DNA from: Streptomyces antimycoticus
Lineage (GTDB): Bacteria; Actinomycetota; Actinomycetes; Streptomycetales; Streptomycetaceae
Length of the DNA stretch: 64,000 nucleotides
Direction: 5' to 3'
Assembly: GCF_005405925.1 (NCBI RefSeq)
Contig: NZ_BJHV01000001.1
Coordinates: 8,122,001-8,186,000, forward strand
The position numbers and the translations under genes were made by a program. The stretch's first letter is position 1. Every line of letters begins with the position of its first letter. Below are positions 26,885 to 34,102 of this stretch, piece by piece. The notes under the pieces are model-generated. The model was not told the DNA's origin and did not search any database. It saw nothing but the letters and a program-made list of their open reading frames with translations.

Positions 26885-27661
26885 ATGCTGCTGCCCTGTG
26901 ACGAGGCGGGCCACGGGCGCGCCGTCGTCCTGCTCCACGCCCGGCCCACGGATCGCACCATGTGGCGGGCGCACCTTCCGCTGCTCGCCGAGGCCGGCGT
27001 CCGGGCGATCGCCCTGGACCTGCCCGGCCACGGTGCGGCGCTCGTGCCCGACGAGCGCGTGGTGGCACCCTGGGCGGACGTGCTCGACACGCTCGACCAC
27101 CTCGGGGTCGACCGCTTCGTGCTGGCCGGGAACTCGCTCGGGGCGCTGGTGGCGCTCCAGGTGGCCGTCACGGCACCCGGCCGAGTGGCGGGCCTGGTCC
27201 TGGTGGGCTACCGCCCCCATGACCAACCCCCTTCCCCTCGCCTGCGGTGGGCGTGGGACATCGAGAGAACGGCACTGGACGCCGGCGACATCGACACCGC
27301 CGTACGGGCAGGGGTCGACGCCTGGACGGCGGCGGACGCACCCCGCGAAGCACGGGCCCACGCGGCCCGCATGCTGCGCGACCAGTTGCGGTCCCAGCTC
27401 ACCCATGGCGAACCGGCGCGGGCGGCGGACCCGCTGGACGAGGACCCGGCCGCGTTGCGCACCCTCCGTATCCCGGCCGTGGTGGGCGTCGGCGAGCGCG
27501 ACATGCCCGACTTCTTCCACGGGGGCGAGCATCTGGCGCGTGAGCTGGGCGCGGGTGAAGTGGTGGTCATCCCGGGCGCGGGACATCTCGCACCGCTGGA
27601 ACAACCCGCGGCCTTCTGCGAACTGCTCGTCAACGTCATGAAGGGTGAGCGGCCGCGATGA
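26885..27661 (+). CDS. Alpha/beta hydrolase
   Basis: A 258-aa alpha/beta hydrolase with HAR oxyanion region, nucleophile Ser84 in GNSLGAL and His near 243 in GAGHLAPLEQP. It resembles 3-oxoadipate enol-lactonase and esterase relatives. ATG at 26885 has AAGG 9 nt upstream. The final 20 bp, including the stop region, are repeated directly downstream (27638-27678), so the last codons may have come from a tandem duplication. Confidence 0.88.
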   Translation: MLLPCDEAGHGRAVVLLHARPTDRTMWRAHLPLLAEAGVRAIALDLPGHGAALVPDERVVAPWADVLDTLDHLGVDRFVLAGNSLGALVALQVAVTAPGRVAGLVLVGYRPHDQPPSPRLRWAWDIERTALDAGDIDTAVRAGVDAWTAADAPREARAHAARMLRDQLRSQLTHGEPARAADPLDEDPAALRTLRIPAVVGVGERDMPDFFHGGEHLARELGAGEVVVIPGAGHLAPLEQPAAFCELLVNVMKGERPR

Positions 27662-27678
27662 AGGGGTGAGCGGCCGCG
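27638..27678 (+). repeat. 20/21-bp tandem duplication at a gene end
   Basis: ATGAAGGGTGAGCGGCCGCG at 27638-27657 is repeated with one extra G at 27658-27678. The second copy begins with the stop region of the hydrolase gene. Confidence 0.8.
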
Positions 27679-27746
27679 AAGCTCCATGGCGCGGCAGATG
27701 GCGGCCGTACGGCCCTGCTCGGGACCGCGCTCGCTGTCCCCGCGGC

Positions 27747-29249
27747 TCACACCTGGGTTTCGGAGGTGGGCGCCGGCTGGTGGCGGCCGGTCAGCCAGTC
27801 CCGGCGCAGGAGCAGCAGGGTGCTCTCCACGTCCCGGACGTCGGTGGCCGGAAGCCGCACCTCGAAGCGTGTCCCGGGCCGTCCGTCGGGCCGGTCCAGC
27901 ACGGCGATCCGGCCCCGGTGCAGGTCGATCTGCTGGGCGACCAGGGTCAGGCCGAGGCCGGAGCCGGGGCTGTCCGGGCCCCGCAGAAACCGCTGGAAGA
28001 CCTCCTCGCGGCGCTCGGGAGGGATGCCGGGGCCGTAGTCGTCCACGGTGAGCACCGCGGCCGGGTCATGCGGGTCGCGGGACGCGCGGAGGGTGACCTC
28101 GATGCGGGCGGTACCGTCGGCGGCGCGGCCGTGGACCCAGGCGTTGGTCAGCAGGTTGTCCACCGCCGAGCGCAGCCCCTCCTCCCAGCCGTGCACCAGC
28201 AGCCCGGTGGTGGTGCGCACGGACACCTCGGCGCCCGCGTGGGTGCGCCGCAGGTCGGAGACCGACGCGTCCACCAGCTCCGCCAGGTCCAGCGACGCGA
28301 ACGCGTCCGCCTCGACCAGGTCGCCCTGCGCGAGTGCCCTGAGCATCACGAGCAACCCGAGCAGCCGGGCGTGTTCGCGCCCCAGGTCCTCGAGCACCTC
28401 CGCCCGGTCGCCGGGATCCAGGCCGGGGTGGTCGGTGAGGATGTCGATGTTGGTGCGCATGCTCATCAGCGGGGTGCGCAGCTCGTGGGACGCGGTCGCG
28501 GCGAAGGCGCGGGCGGTGGCCAGCGCCTCCCCGGTGCGTTCGACCTGCTCGTCGTAGCGGGCGAGCACCGTCTGCAGCGTGTACGCCAGGTCGTCGACCT
28601 CGGCGATACGGGTCGGGGTGTGCTCCAGGCGCGCGGCGCTGGTCCTGGGGTCCAGGCCGCTGGTACGCCGCTGCAGCCGCCGCAGCGGCAGGACCGCCCG
28701 GGTGGCGATGACCCAGGTGGTGGCCCCGGCCAGGGGCGCGGCAACCAGCGCCCCGAGCACGACCCGCCGACGCACCAGCGCCAGCTCCTCCTCGGCGGTG
28801 TCCGGCGAGAACAGCCACAGATTCGGCGGTGAGTTGCCCTTCTTCGCGGCACCGATACGCAGCGACAGGGCCAGCCAGTCCGTGTCGCCGGAGGTCACGG
28901 TGACCGGCTTCGGCGCACCGCGGGGCAGCGAGGGAAACGGATCGGGCTGCGGACCGGCCGTGATCGTGCCCCCGGGGGCCCCGGGCGCGGTCAGCCGGAC
29001 GCCCACGTCCCGCGCGGAGTTGACCAGCCGCCGCTGCCGGGCCTGCTCCATGACCGGGCGGTCGCTCCCGGCCACCTCCAGGTACGCCTTGGCGTTCTTG
29101 GCGAGGACCGTCGCGCGGGCGCGCAACTGGGAGTCCTGGCGCACACGCAGGTCATCGGTGACCAGATGCAGCAGCAGCCAGCCGGAGGCCAGCACCAGCA
29201 GGGGCACGCTCACGCCGACCGCGAGGGCGATACGGGTGGACAGCTTCAC
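27747..29249 (-). CDS. Sensor histidine kinase without adjacent response regulator
   Basis: A 500-aa membrane kinase with helix 1 at about 8-30, an extracytoplasmic sensor of about 130 residues, helix 2 at about 163-184, HAMP, the H-box with His255 (TASHELRTP), an N-box (SAVDNLLTNAWVHG) and G-boxes (DDYGPGIP, GSGLGLTLV). GTG at 29249 has GGAGG 5 nt upstream and overlaps the stop of a 35-aa ORF. Kinases of this class normally follow their OmpR-type regulator, yet none is present upstream. It therefore looks orphaned, either by design or through loss of the partner. Confidence 0.9.
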   Translation of the reverse strand: MKLSTRIALAVGVSVPLLVLASGWLLLHLVTDDLRVRQDSQLRARATVLAKNAKAYLEVAGSDRPVMEQARQRRLVNSARDVGVRLTAPGAPGGTITAGPQPDPFPSLPRGAPKPVTVTSGDTDWLALSLRIGAAKKGNSPPNLWLFSPDTAEEELALVRRRVVLGALVAAPLAGATTWVIATRAVLPLRRLQRRTSGLDPRTSAARLEHTPTRIAEVDDLAYTLQTVLARYDEQVERTGEALATARAFAATASHELRTPLMSMRTNIDILTDHPGLDPGDRAEVLEDLGREHARLLGLLVMLRALAQGDLVEADAFASLDLAELVDASVSDLRRTHAGAEVSVRTTTGLLVHGWEEGLRSAVDNLLTNAWVHGRAADGTARIEVTLRASRDPHDPAAVLTVDDYGPGIPPERREEVFQRFLRGPDSPGSGLGLTLVAQQIDLHRGRIAVLDRPDGRPGTRFEVRLPATDVRDVESTLLLLRRDWLTGRHQPAPTSETQV

Positions 29250-29353
29250 GGCGCCTCCCCGGCAGGCAGGCGCTCGCCGTCCGTGCGCTGGGGCCACGGC
29301 CGTATGGCCGCGTCATCGTCGGGCATGGGCACTCGCCCGTCCCTGCCTGCCAT
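29246..29353 (-). CDS. 35-aa small ORF coupled to the histidine kinase
   Basis: ATG at 29353 has AGGGG 6 nt upstream. The frame of 35 codons (MAGRDGRVPMPDDD to ERLPAGEAP) stops in a GTGA overlap with the kinase start. It occupies the place where a response regulator gene would normally end. The sequence does not resemble the GYRL ending of an OmpR-type regulator. I do not recognise it. A translated leader is the simplest reading. Confidence 0.35.
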   Translation of the reverse strand: MAGRDGRVPMPDDDAAIRPWPQRTDGERLPAGEAP

Positions 29354-29498
29354 GCTCACCCCTGTCTCGCGGCGTCCGAACGAGTCCGTCCGAGGAGACC
29401 GATCAAATCATCGTCATGACGCGTGTCTCCACACCGAGCGGACCGCCCGGAGCGGCGTGGGCGGAGCGCCCGCCCGCGCGACCACCACGCCGCGCCCC

Positions 29499-29863
29499 TC
29501 ACCCGGGCGCGGTCATCCCCGCGCGATGGACGGAGTAGCGGGGCGGCACCGGCGACTGCCGCTGGAGCAGGGCGATGGCGCCGAGGGCGGTGGCGGTGTG
29601 GACGAGCCCCGGCCCCGCTTGCGGCGGGTCGCCGCCGGTACCGAGGCGACGACGGTGCCGGAGACCATGAGCGCTCCGACGACGTCGTACACCGTGGTGC
29701 GGGCCAGGCCGCACAGCGCCCCCAACTGACCGCGCGTCAGCGGGCCGTGCTCGCGCAGCAGGCGCAGCACCAGCGCCTCGTGGCCGCTGCGGGCCTGGGG
29801 GAGGGGGTTGTGCTGCCGTGGCCTGCCGACCGAGGCGGAAGGCCGCGTCATCTCTGTCAACAT
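29499..29863 (-). pseudogene. ROK-like winged-helix protein, short and frameshifted
   Basis: The N-terminal 75 residues match the winged helix of ROK regulators (EALVLRLLREHGPLTRGQLGALC). The sugar-kinase domain is absent. As written the frame ends at 29513 in a Pro/Ser/Arg-rich tail. One extra G in the run at 29607-29610 gives a cleaner ending (RGRGLVHTATALGAIALL to HRAGMTAPG) at 29499, a 121-aa product. It may be a natural HTH-only protein with a lost base or a ROK remnant. The start is unclear between 29863 and 29851. Confidence 0.55.
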
Positions 29864-29895
29864 CGCGGAAGACGCATCCCTTCTCTGATCTTTCC

Positions 29896-29940
29896 GGGGG
29901 GTTCGGGGGTTCGGGGGTTCGGGGGTTCGGGGGTTCGGGG
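29896..29940 (+). repeat. Six G-runs with TTC loops (G-quadruplex motif)
   Basis: Six runs of four to six G separated by TTC, an 8-bp period, lie between the end of the qorB-like remnant and the start of the ROK-like gene. For minus-strand transcription the G-rich strand is the template, where a quadruplex could block polymerase. Confidence 0.85.
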
Positions 29941-30030
29941 CAGGAACGTAGAAGTCGTTCTTGTGGGAACTCTGTGGTCCGGTACGACGTGCGGCCGATT
30001 GCGGCCGGCCGTCGTACCGCAGCCGCGACG

Positions 30031-30828
30031 TCAGGAGTCGAGAGCCTCGGTGAGTGCGTCGGCCAGGGTGGTCGTGGGCCGACCGATCAGGCGGCGCAGG
30101 TCCGAGGAGGCGGTGAAGAGCTCGCCGCGCTTGAGCCCGAGGTCCGAGTCGGAGAGGACCTCGGCCATTTCGGCGGGCAGCCCGGCGCCGAGCAGCGCAC
30201 TCCGGTACTGCTCGACGGGGAGGTCGTGGTAGACGACCCCCTGGCCCGAGGCGGTGGACAGCGCGGCGGCCAGCTCCGTGAGGGTGAAGGCGGTGTCCCC
30301 GCCCAGTTCGTACACGGATCCGGCGTGGCCTTCGGAGGTCAGAACGGTGGCCCCGGCCGCCGCGTAGTCGCGTCGCGAGGCGGCGCTGACCCGGCCGGTA
30401 CCGGCACTGCCGGGCACGGCTCCGGTCTGCAGATAGAGCGGGACCTGGGACGTGTAGTTGTCCAGGTACCAGCCGTTGCGCAGCACGACCCAGGGCACGC
30501 CGCTGTCGTGCAGATACCGCTCGGTCTTCGAGTGGGCGTCGGCGAAGATCATGTTCGCGGAGTGCGCGTTGAGCGTGCTGGTGTAGGCGATCAGTTGGGC
30601 ACCGGCCCGCTTGGCCGCGTCGATGGCACGGGTGTGGTTGTCGAACCGCTCGCCGACGGTGGTCGTCGACACGAGCAGGACCTTCCGCGCACCCTTGAAC
30701 GCCTCGGTGAGGCCCGCGGAATCGGCGAAGTCGGCCTGCCGCACCAGGACGCCCCGCTCGGCCAGATCGGCCAGCCGGTCGGTGTCCCGCCCGGTGGCGA
30801 TGATGTCGTACGGCGCCACTCCGCGGCG
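30031..30828 (-). pseudogene. qorB: qorB (ytfG)-like quinone oxidoreductase, N-terminus missing
   Basis: About 265 residues closely follow E. coli QorB/YtfG (RNGWYLDNYT, GRVSAASRRDYAAA, VYELGGDTAFTLTELAAAL, LIGRPTTTLADAL). The match stops at RRGVAPYDII, and the first 20 or so residues, with the Rossmann loop TGATGQLG and the start codon, are absent. Beyond 30828 the sequence belongs to the opposite-strand HxlR gene. In E. coli qorB and the HxlR gene ytfH are divergent neighbours, so a deletion of the shared promoter region and both 5' ends explains the junction. Confidence 0.8.
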
Positions 30829-30837
30829 CACGGAGGC

Positions 30838-31194
30838 TGTCCGTCCCGCGATGTCCTCGACCGCATCGGCGACAAGTGGACCGTGCTCGTCCTCGGTGAA
30901 CTGGCGAATTCCGGCGCCAAGCGGTACACCGCGCTGCGCAGAAGGCTGGACGGGGTGAGCGAGAAGATGCTCACGCAGACGCTGCGCGCCCTGGAGCGGG
31001 ACGGTCTGGTCCGTCGGACCATCCATCCGGAGATCCCGCCCCGGGTCGAGTACGAGCTCACCGAACTGGGCGTGACCCTGCGCGGGCCGCTGCTGGCGCT
31101 GACGGACTGGTCGATGCGTCACATGAACGAGGTACTGGAGGCGCGGGCCGCTTACGACCAGGGCAAGGAAGCCGCGCACGAGTCGGCGAGCTGA
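30838..31194 (+). pseudogene. HxlR (YtfH-like) regulator, N-terminus missing
   Basis: 118 codons match the HxlR family from CPSRDVLDRIGDKWTVLVL through RRLDGVSEKMLTQTLRALE to the end. The usual 15-20 residues before CPSR are missing and no ATG or GTG lies in frame close by. The next upstream codons belong to the opposite-strand qorB remnant. HxlR proteins repress the divergent quinone reductase and respond to electrophiles. Without a start this copy is probably silent. Confidence 0.75.
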
Positions 31195-31242
31195 ACCGGG
31201 GGGGCGGGGCGGGGGGCGGTGGTCGGCCCGCTCGTTCCCGGC

Positions 31243-31917
31243 TCAGATGTGCGGGAACGGTTCGGTCAGCGAGGTGAGTACGTGGTCGGCCTCGGCGGCC
31301 CGCAGCTCCTCGGCGGTGTAGTGGCCGCTGGCGACCCCGACCGCGGTCGCGTTCGCCGCGCGCGCGGCCTCGATGTCGCGCGGGGTGTCCCCGACCACGT
31401 AGACGTCGGAGCGGCCCAGATCGTGTCCGTGCAGCCGGGCGGCCTTGGCCATCGCCAGGCGGGTGATCTCCGCCCGGTCCGGGGAGTCCGAGCCGTAGGC
31501 GCCGAAGACGAAATAGCGGCCCAGTTGGCCCGGTTCCATCTTGATCCTGGCCGCGCCCTCCATCGCGCCGGAGATCAGCCCGAGGATGATCCCCGCGTCC
31601 GTGATCCGCCGCAGGGTGTCCTCGACACCGTCCAGGACGCGATACCCCTCCGACGCCCGGATGTCCTCCGACAGATGCCACAGATACGCGGCGTAGAGGC
31701 GGGCCATCTCATCGTGACTGGGCTCGCGGCCGAGCACGGCCCGGAAGGTCTTCCGGCCGACCTGCGGATCCGTCTCCCCGGCCGACGTGTGGTCCCCGAT
31801 ATCGGCGGCCACACCGTGCAACCGGTCGAACGCCCAGGCCCAACTCCGTTTTCCCGAGCCTCCGGTGTGCACCAGCGTTTCGTCGATGTCGAAGAGCGCT
31901 GCTATCGGTCGGGCCAT
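31243..31917 (-). CDS. HAD family hydrolase
   Basis: A 224-aa HAD-IA phosphatase with the nucleophile Asp10 and acid Asp12 (FDIDETL), motif II serine in GLISGAM and the motif IV acids in VGDTPRDIEAARA. The cap is alpha-helical. It resembles phosphoglycolate phosphatase-like proteins. The substrate is unknown. ATG at 31917 has GGAGG 8 nt upstream. The divergent RclA-like gene starts 219 bp away and the space holds an iterated dyad array that may control both. Confidence 0.88.
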   Translation of the reverse strand: MARPIAALFDIDETLVHTGGSGKRSWAWAFDRLHGVAADIGDHTSAGETDPQVGRKTFRAVLGREPSHDEMARLYAAYLWHLSEDIRASEGYRVLDGVEDTLRRITDAGIILGLISGAMEGAARIKMEPGQLGRYFVFGAYGSDSPDRAEITRLAMAKAARLHGHDLGRSDVYVVGDTPRDIEAARAANATAVGVASGHYTAEELRAAEADHVLTSLTEPFPHI

Positions 31918-32035
31918 GGCATTCTCCTCCGGTTCCGCCTGCCTCCAGGGTGCGCGATGGCGCCGGAGGCGGCCAGTTGCGGGGCCGCGGTGTTGGTGGT
32001 GCCGTTGAAATGACGGAGGCAGCGCCCCCGAAGCG

Positions 32036-32108
32036 CCCCCCGATCCGATTCCGAATCGACCCCGATCCGATTCCGAAATCGACCCCGACCCGATCCCGAA
32101 TCGATTCC
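32036..32108. promoter_or_regulatory. Iterated 22-bp dyad array
   Basis: Three tandem units of 22-23 bp each contain a dyad related to GATTC-C-GAATC, perfect in the first, with an inserted A in the second and one change in the third. A fourth half unit follows. The array ends 28 bp before the RclA-like ATG, where an operator cluster would be expected. Confidence 0.55.
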
Positions 32109-32135
32109 ATCTCTCTGCCGAGAAGGGGAGCGACC

Positions 32136-33533
32136 ATGGGCACCACGAACCGACGCCTTCAAGCCGACCTGCTCGTGATCGGTTTTGGCAAGGGCGGCAA
32201 GACGGTGGCCGCGACGCTGGGCAAGCTCGGACGGCGCGTGGTGATGGTCGAGCGGTCGGCGAAGATGTACGGCGGCACCTGCCCGAACGTCGGCTGTGTG
32301 CCGACCAAGGCACTGGTCCACCACTCCCGCAAGCGCCGCCCGGAGGACGCCCCACAGGAGTGGTACGAGCGCTCCGTCGCCGAGGTGCAGGCGCTGACCA
32401 AGGCGTTCCGCGGCGAGAACTACGAGGCGCTGGACGGCATGGACACCGTCACGGTGCTCACCGGAGCCGCGGCGTTCACCGATCCGCACACCGTGCGGGT
32501 CGAGTGCGCCGACGGACCCATGACGATCACCGCCGAGACGATCCTGATCAACACCGGATCGGAGCCGATCGTTCTCGACATCCCCGGCCTGCGGTCCAGC
32601 CAGTACACCGTGACCAGCACCGACCTGATCGACACGACCATCCTCCCGGGACGGCTGGCGATCATCGGCGGCGGCTACCTCGGGATGGAATTCGCCTCCA
32701 TCTACCGGCGGTTCGGCTCGGAGGTCACCGTGCTCGAGGCGGCCCCGAAGGTCTTCGGCCTGGTGGACGACGACGTTGCCGCCGTCGCCGAGAGCATCCT
32801 GGTGGACGAGGGCATCGAGATCGTGACCGGGGCGAACACCATGGAAGTCCGGGACGGCGAAAGCTCGGCGACCGTCGTCTACGAAAAGGACGGCCGACAG
32901 CACACTCTGGAGGCCGACGCGGTCCTGGCCGCCACCGGCCGCGCACCGGTCATCGGCGATCTGGCGCTGGAGGCCGCCGGGGTGCGCACCACCGAGCGCG
33001 GGGCGGTCGAGGTCGATGAACACCTGCGCACCAGCCGGCCGCATATCTTCGCCCTCGGAGATGTCAACGGCGGGCCGGAGTTCACCTATGTCTCCCTCGA
33101 CGACAGCCGTATCGTCCTCGACCAGCTCCTCGGCGAGGGCAAGCGCTCCACCGACGACCGGGTCGCCATCCCGCACACCGTCTTCATCACCCCGCCACTG
33201 GCCACCGTCGGGCTCACCGAGAAACAGGCCCGGGCCGCGGGGCACCAGGTGAGGATCGCGAGCCAGCCGGTCGCCGAGATCGCCGCCATGCCGCGTGCGT
33301 ACATCGTCGAGGACACCCGCGGGATGATGAAGTTCGTGCTCGACGCCGAGACCGACGAGATCCTGGGCGCCGCGCTGCTCAGCGTGGACGCGCAGGAAAT
33401 CATCAACACCGTCGCGCTCGCCATGCGGCACGGCATCAGGGCGGCCGAGCTCCGCAACGCCGTCTACACCCACCCCACCTCCACCGAAGCCTTCAACGGC
33501 GTCCTCGCGACCATCGTCCGATCCGACACCTGA
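32136..33533 (+). CDS. RclA-like pyridine nucleotide-disulfide oxidoreductase
   Basis: A 465-aa class I flavoprotein. The FAD loop reads IGFGKGGKT in place of the usual GxGxxG/A, and the redox pair Cys49/Cys54 lies in GGTCPNVGCVPTKAL. Both are hallmarks of E. coli RclA/YkgC. The NAD(P) loop IGGGYLGMEFAS, the ALGDVNGGPEF segment and the C-terminal THPTSTE are present. RclA reduces Cu(II) and protects against hypochlorous acid. The same role here is inference. ATG at 32136 has GGGGAG 7 nt upstream. An iterated dyad array precedes it. Confidence 0.9.
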   Translation: MGTTNRRLQADLLVIGFGKGGKTVAATLGKLGRRVVMVERSAKMYGGTCPNVGCVPTKALVHHSRKRRPEDAPQEWYERSVAEVQALTKAFRGENYEALDGMDTVTVLTGAAAFTDPHTVRVECADGPMTITAETILINTGSEPIVLDIPGLRSSQYTVTSTDLIDTTILPGRLAIIGGGYLGMEFASIYRRFGSEVTVLEAAPKVFGLVDDDVAAVAESILVDEGIEIVTGANTMEVRDGESSATVVYEKDGRQHTLEADAVLAATGRAPVIGDLALEAAGVRTTERGAVEVDEHLRTSRPHIFALGDVNGGPEFTYVSLDDSRIVLDQLLGEGKRSTDDRVAIPHTVFITPPLATVGLTEKQARAAGHQVRIASQPVAEIAAMPRAYIVEDTRGMMKFVLDAETDEILGAALLSVDAQEIINTVALAMRHGIRAAELRNAVYTHPTSTEAFNGVLATIVRSDT

Positions 33534-33652
33534 CCAGGCTGCCGTCGTGTACCGGCGGGCCGCGGGGCGAGTTCGACACCGGGCTCGCGACCGGCCGCCA
33601 CATCGAGGCACCGAGCCGCGACCTCGGCGCGGCGGACGCAGAGGGAGGAACC

Positions 33653-33907
33653 GTGACGGACCAGGGTGGAACCACCACAGGCGCACACGGAGCCGCGGCG
33701 GCGATCGGAATGTTCTTCTGGACCGCGGCGCACATCGACGCCGTCCAGCGCCTCCAAGCCGTGCTCCTGGGGCCCGCACGAGCGGCCTCGGAGCAGTCTG
33801 CCCGTTCGTGGCTCACCGGACACGCCTGCGGACACGCCTGCGGACACGCCCGCGGACACACCGGAGCCCCGGCGGCCGAAGTTGAGAGTGGATACGGGCG
33901 AGCCTAG
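33653..33907 (+). CDS. 84-aa small protein with GHAC repeats
   Basis: GTG at 33653 has GGAGG 5 nt upstream. The product has an Ala-rich, partly hydrophobic middle (AAAAIGMFFWTAAHIDAV) and ends with the repeat GHACGHACGHARGH, encoded by a 12-bp DNA repeat. Alternating His and Cys could bind a metal. I do not recognise a family. The good ribosome site supports it, but codon bias alone would be weak evidence at this length. Confidence 0.4.
   Translation: MTDQGGTTTGAHGAAAAIGMFFWTAAHIDAVQRLQAVLLGPARAASEQSARSWLTGHACGHACGHARGHTGAPAAEVESGYGRA
33818..33859 (+). repeat. 12-bp tandem repeats in the 84-aa ORF
   Basis: GGACACGCCTGC is repeated three and a half times from 33818, with one change in the third copy. 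It gives the in-frame GHAC repeat. Confidence 0.85.
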
Positions 33908-33910
33908 GCT
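33882..33910 (+). promoter_or_regulatory. Vegetative-type promoter ahead of the tkt operon
   Basis: TTGAGA at 33882-33887 and TAGGCT at 33905-33910 are separated by exactly 17 bp, a good HrdB-type match. The start would be near 33918, either as a leaderless GTG for a 60-codon ORF or with a 185-nt leader before tkt. Confidence 0.6.
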
Positions 33911-33917
33911 GGTGGAA

Positions 33918-34100
33918 GTGGGCGGACAAGATGGCCCACACTCGGCCGAACGCCCCACCATCGTGTCTGGCACGGCGGTCCCGTCCCCACCGGACCCGCC
34001 CCATCGCACGGCCGCCGCTCAGCTCCGGCCCTTATTGGCCAGGCCCGTGGACACAGTGCACAAGCGCAGACATCCATCGAGCGCACGGAGGGCGGTGTAG
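33918..34100 (+). CDS. Possible leaderless 60-aa ORF before tkt
   Basis: GTG at 33918 sits 7 nt after the -10 box and opens 60 codons that stop 2 nt before the tkt ATG. The product is Pro/Arg-rich (IVSGTAVPSPPDPPHRTAAA) and not recognised. It could be a leader whose translation couples to tkt, or a chance frame. Confidence 0.25.
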   Translation: MGGQDGPHSAERPTIVSGTAVPSPPDPPHRTAAAQLRPLLARPVDTVHKRRHPSSARRAV

Positions 34101-34102
34101 CC

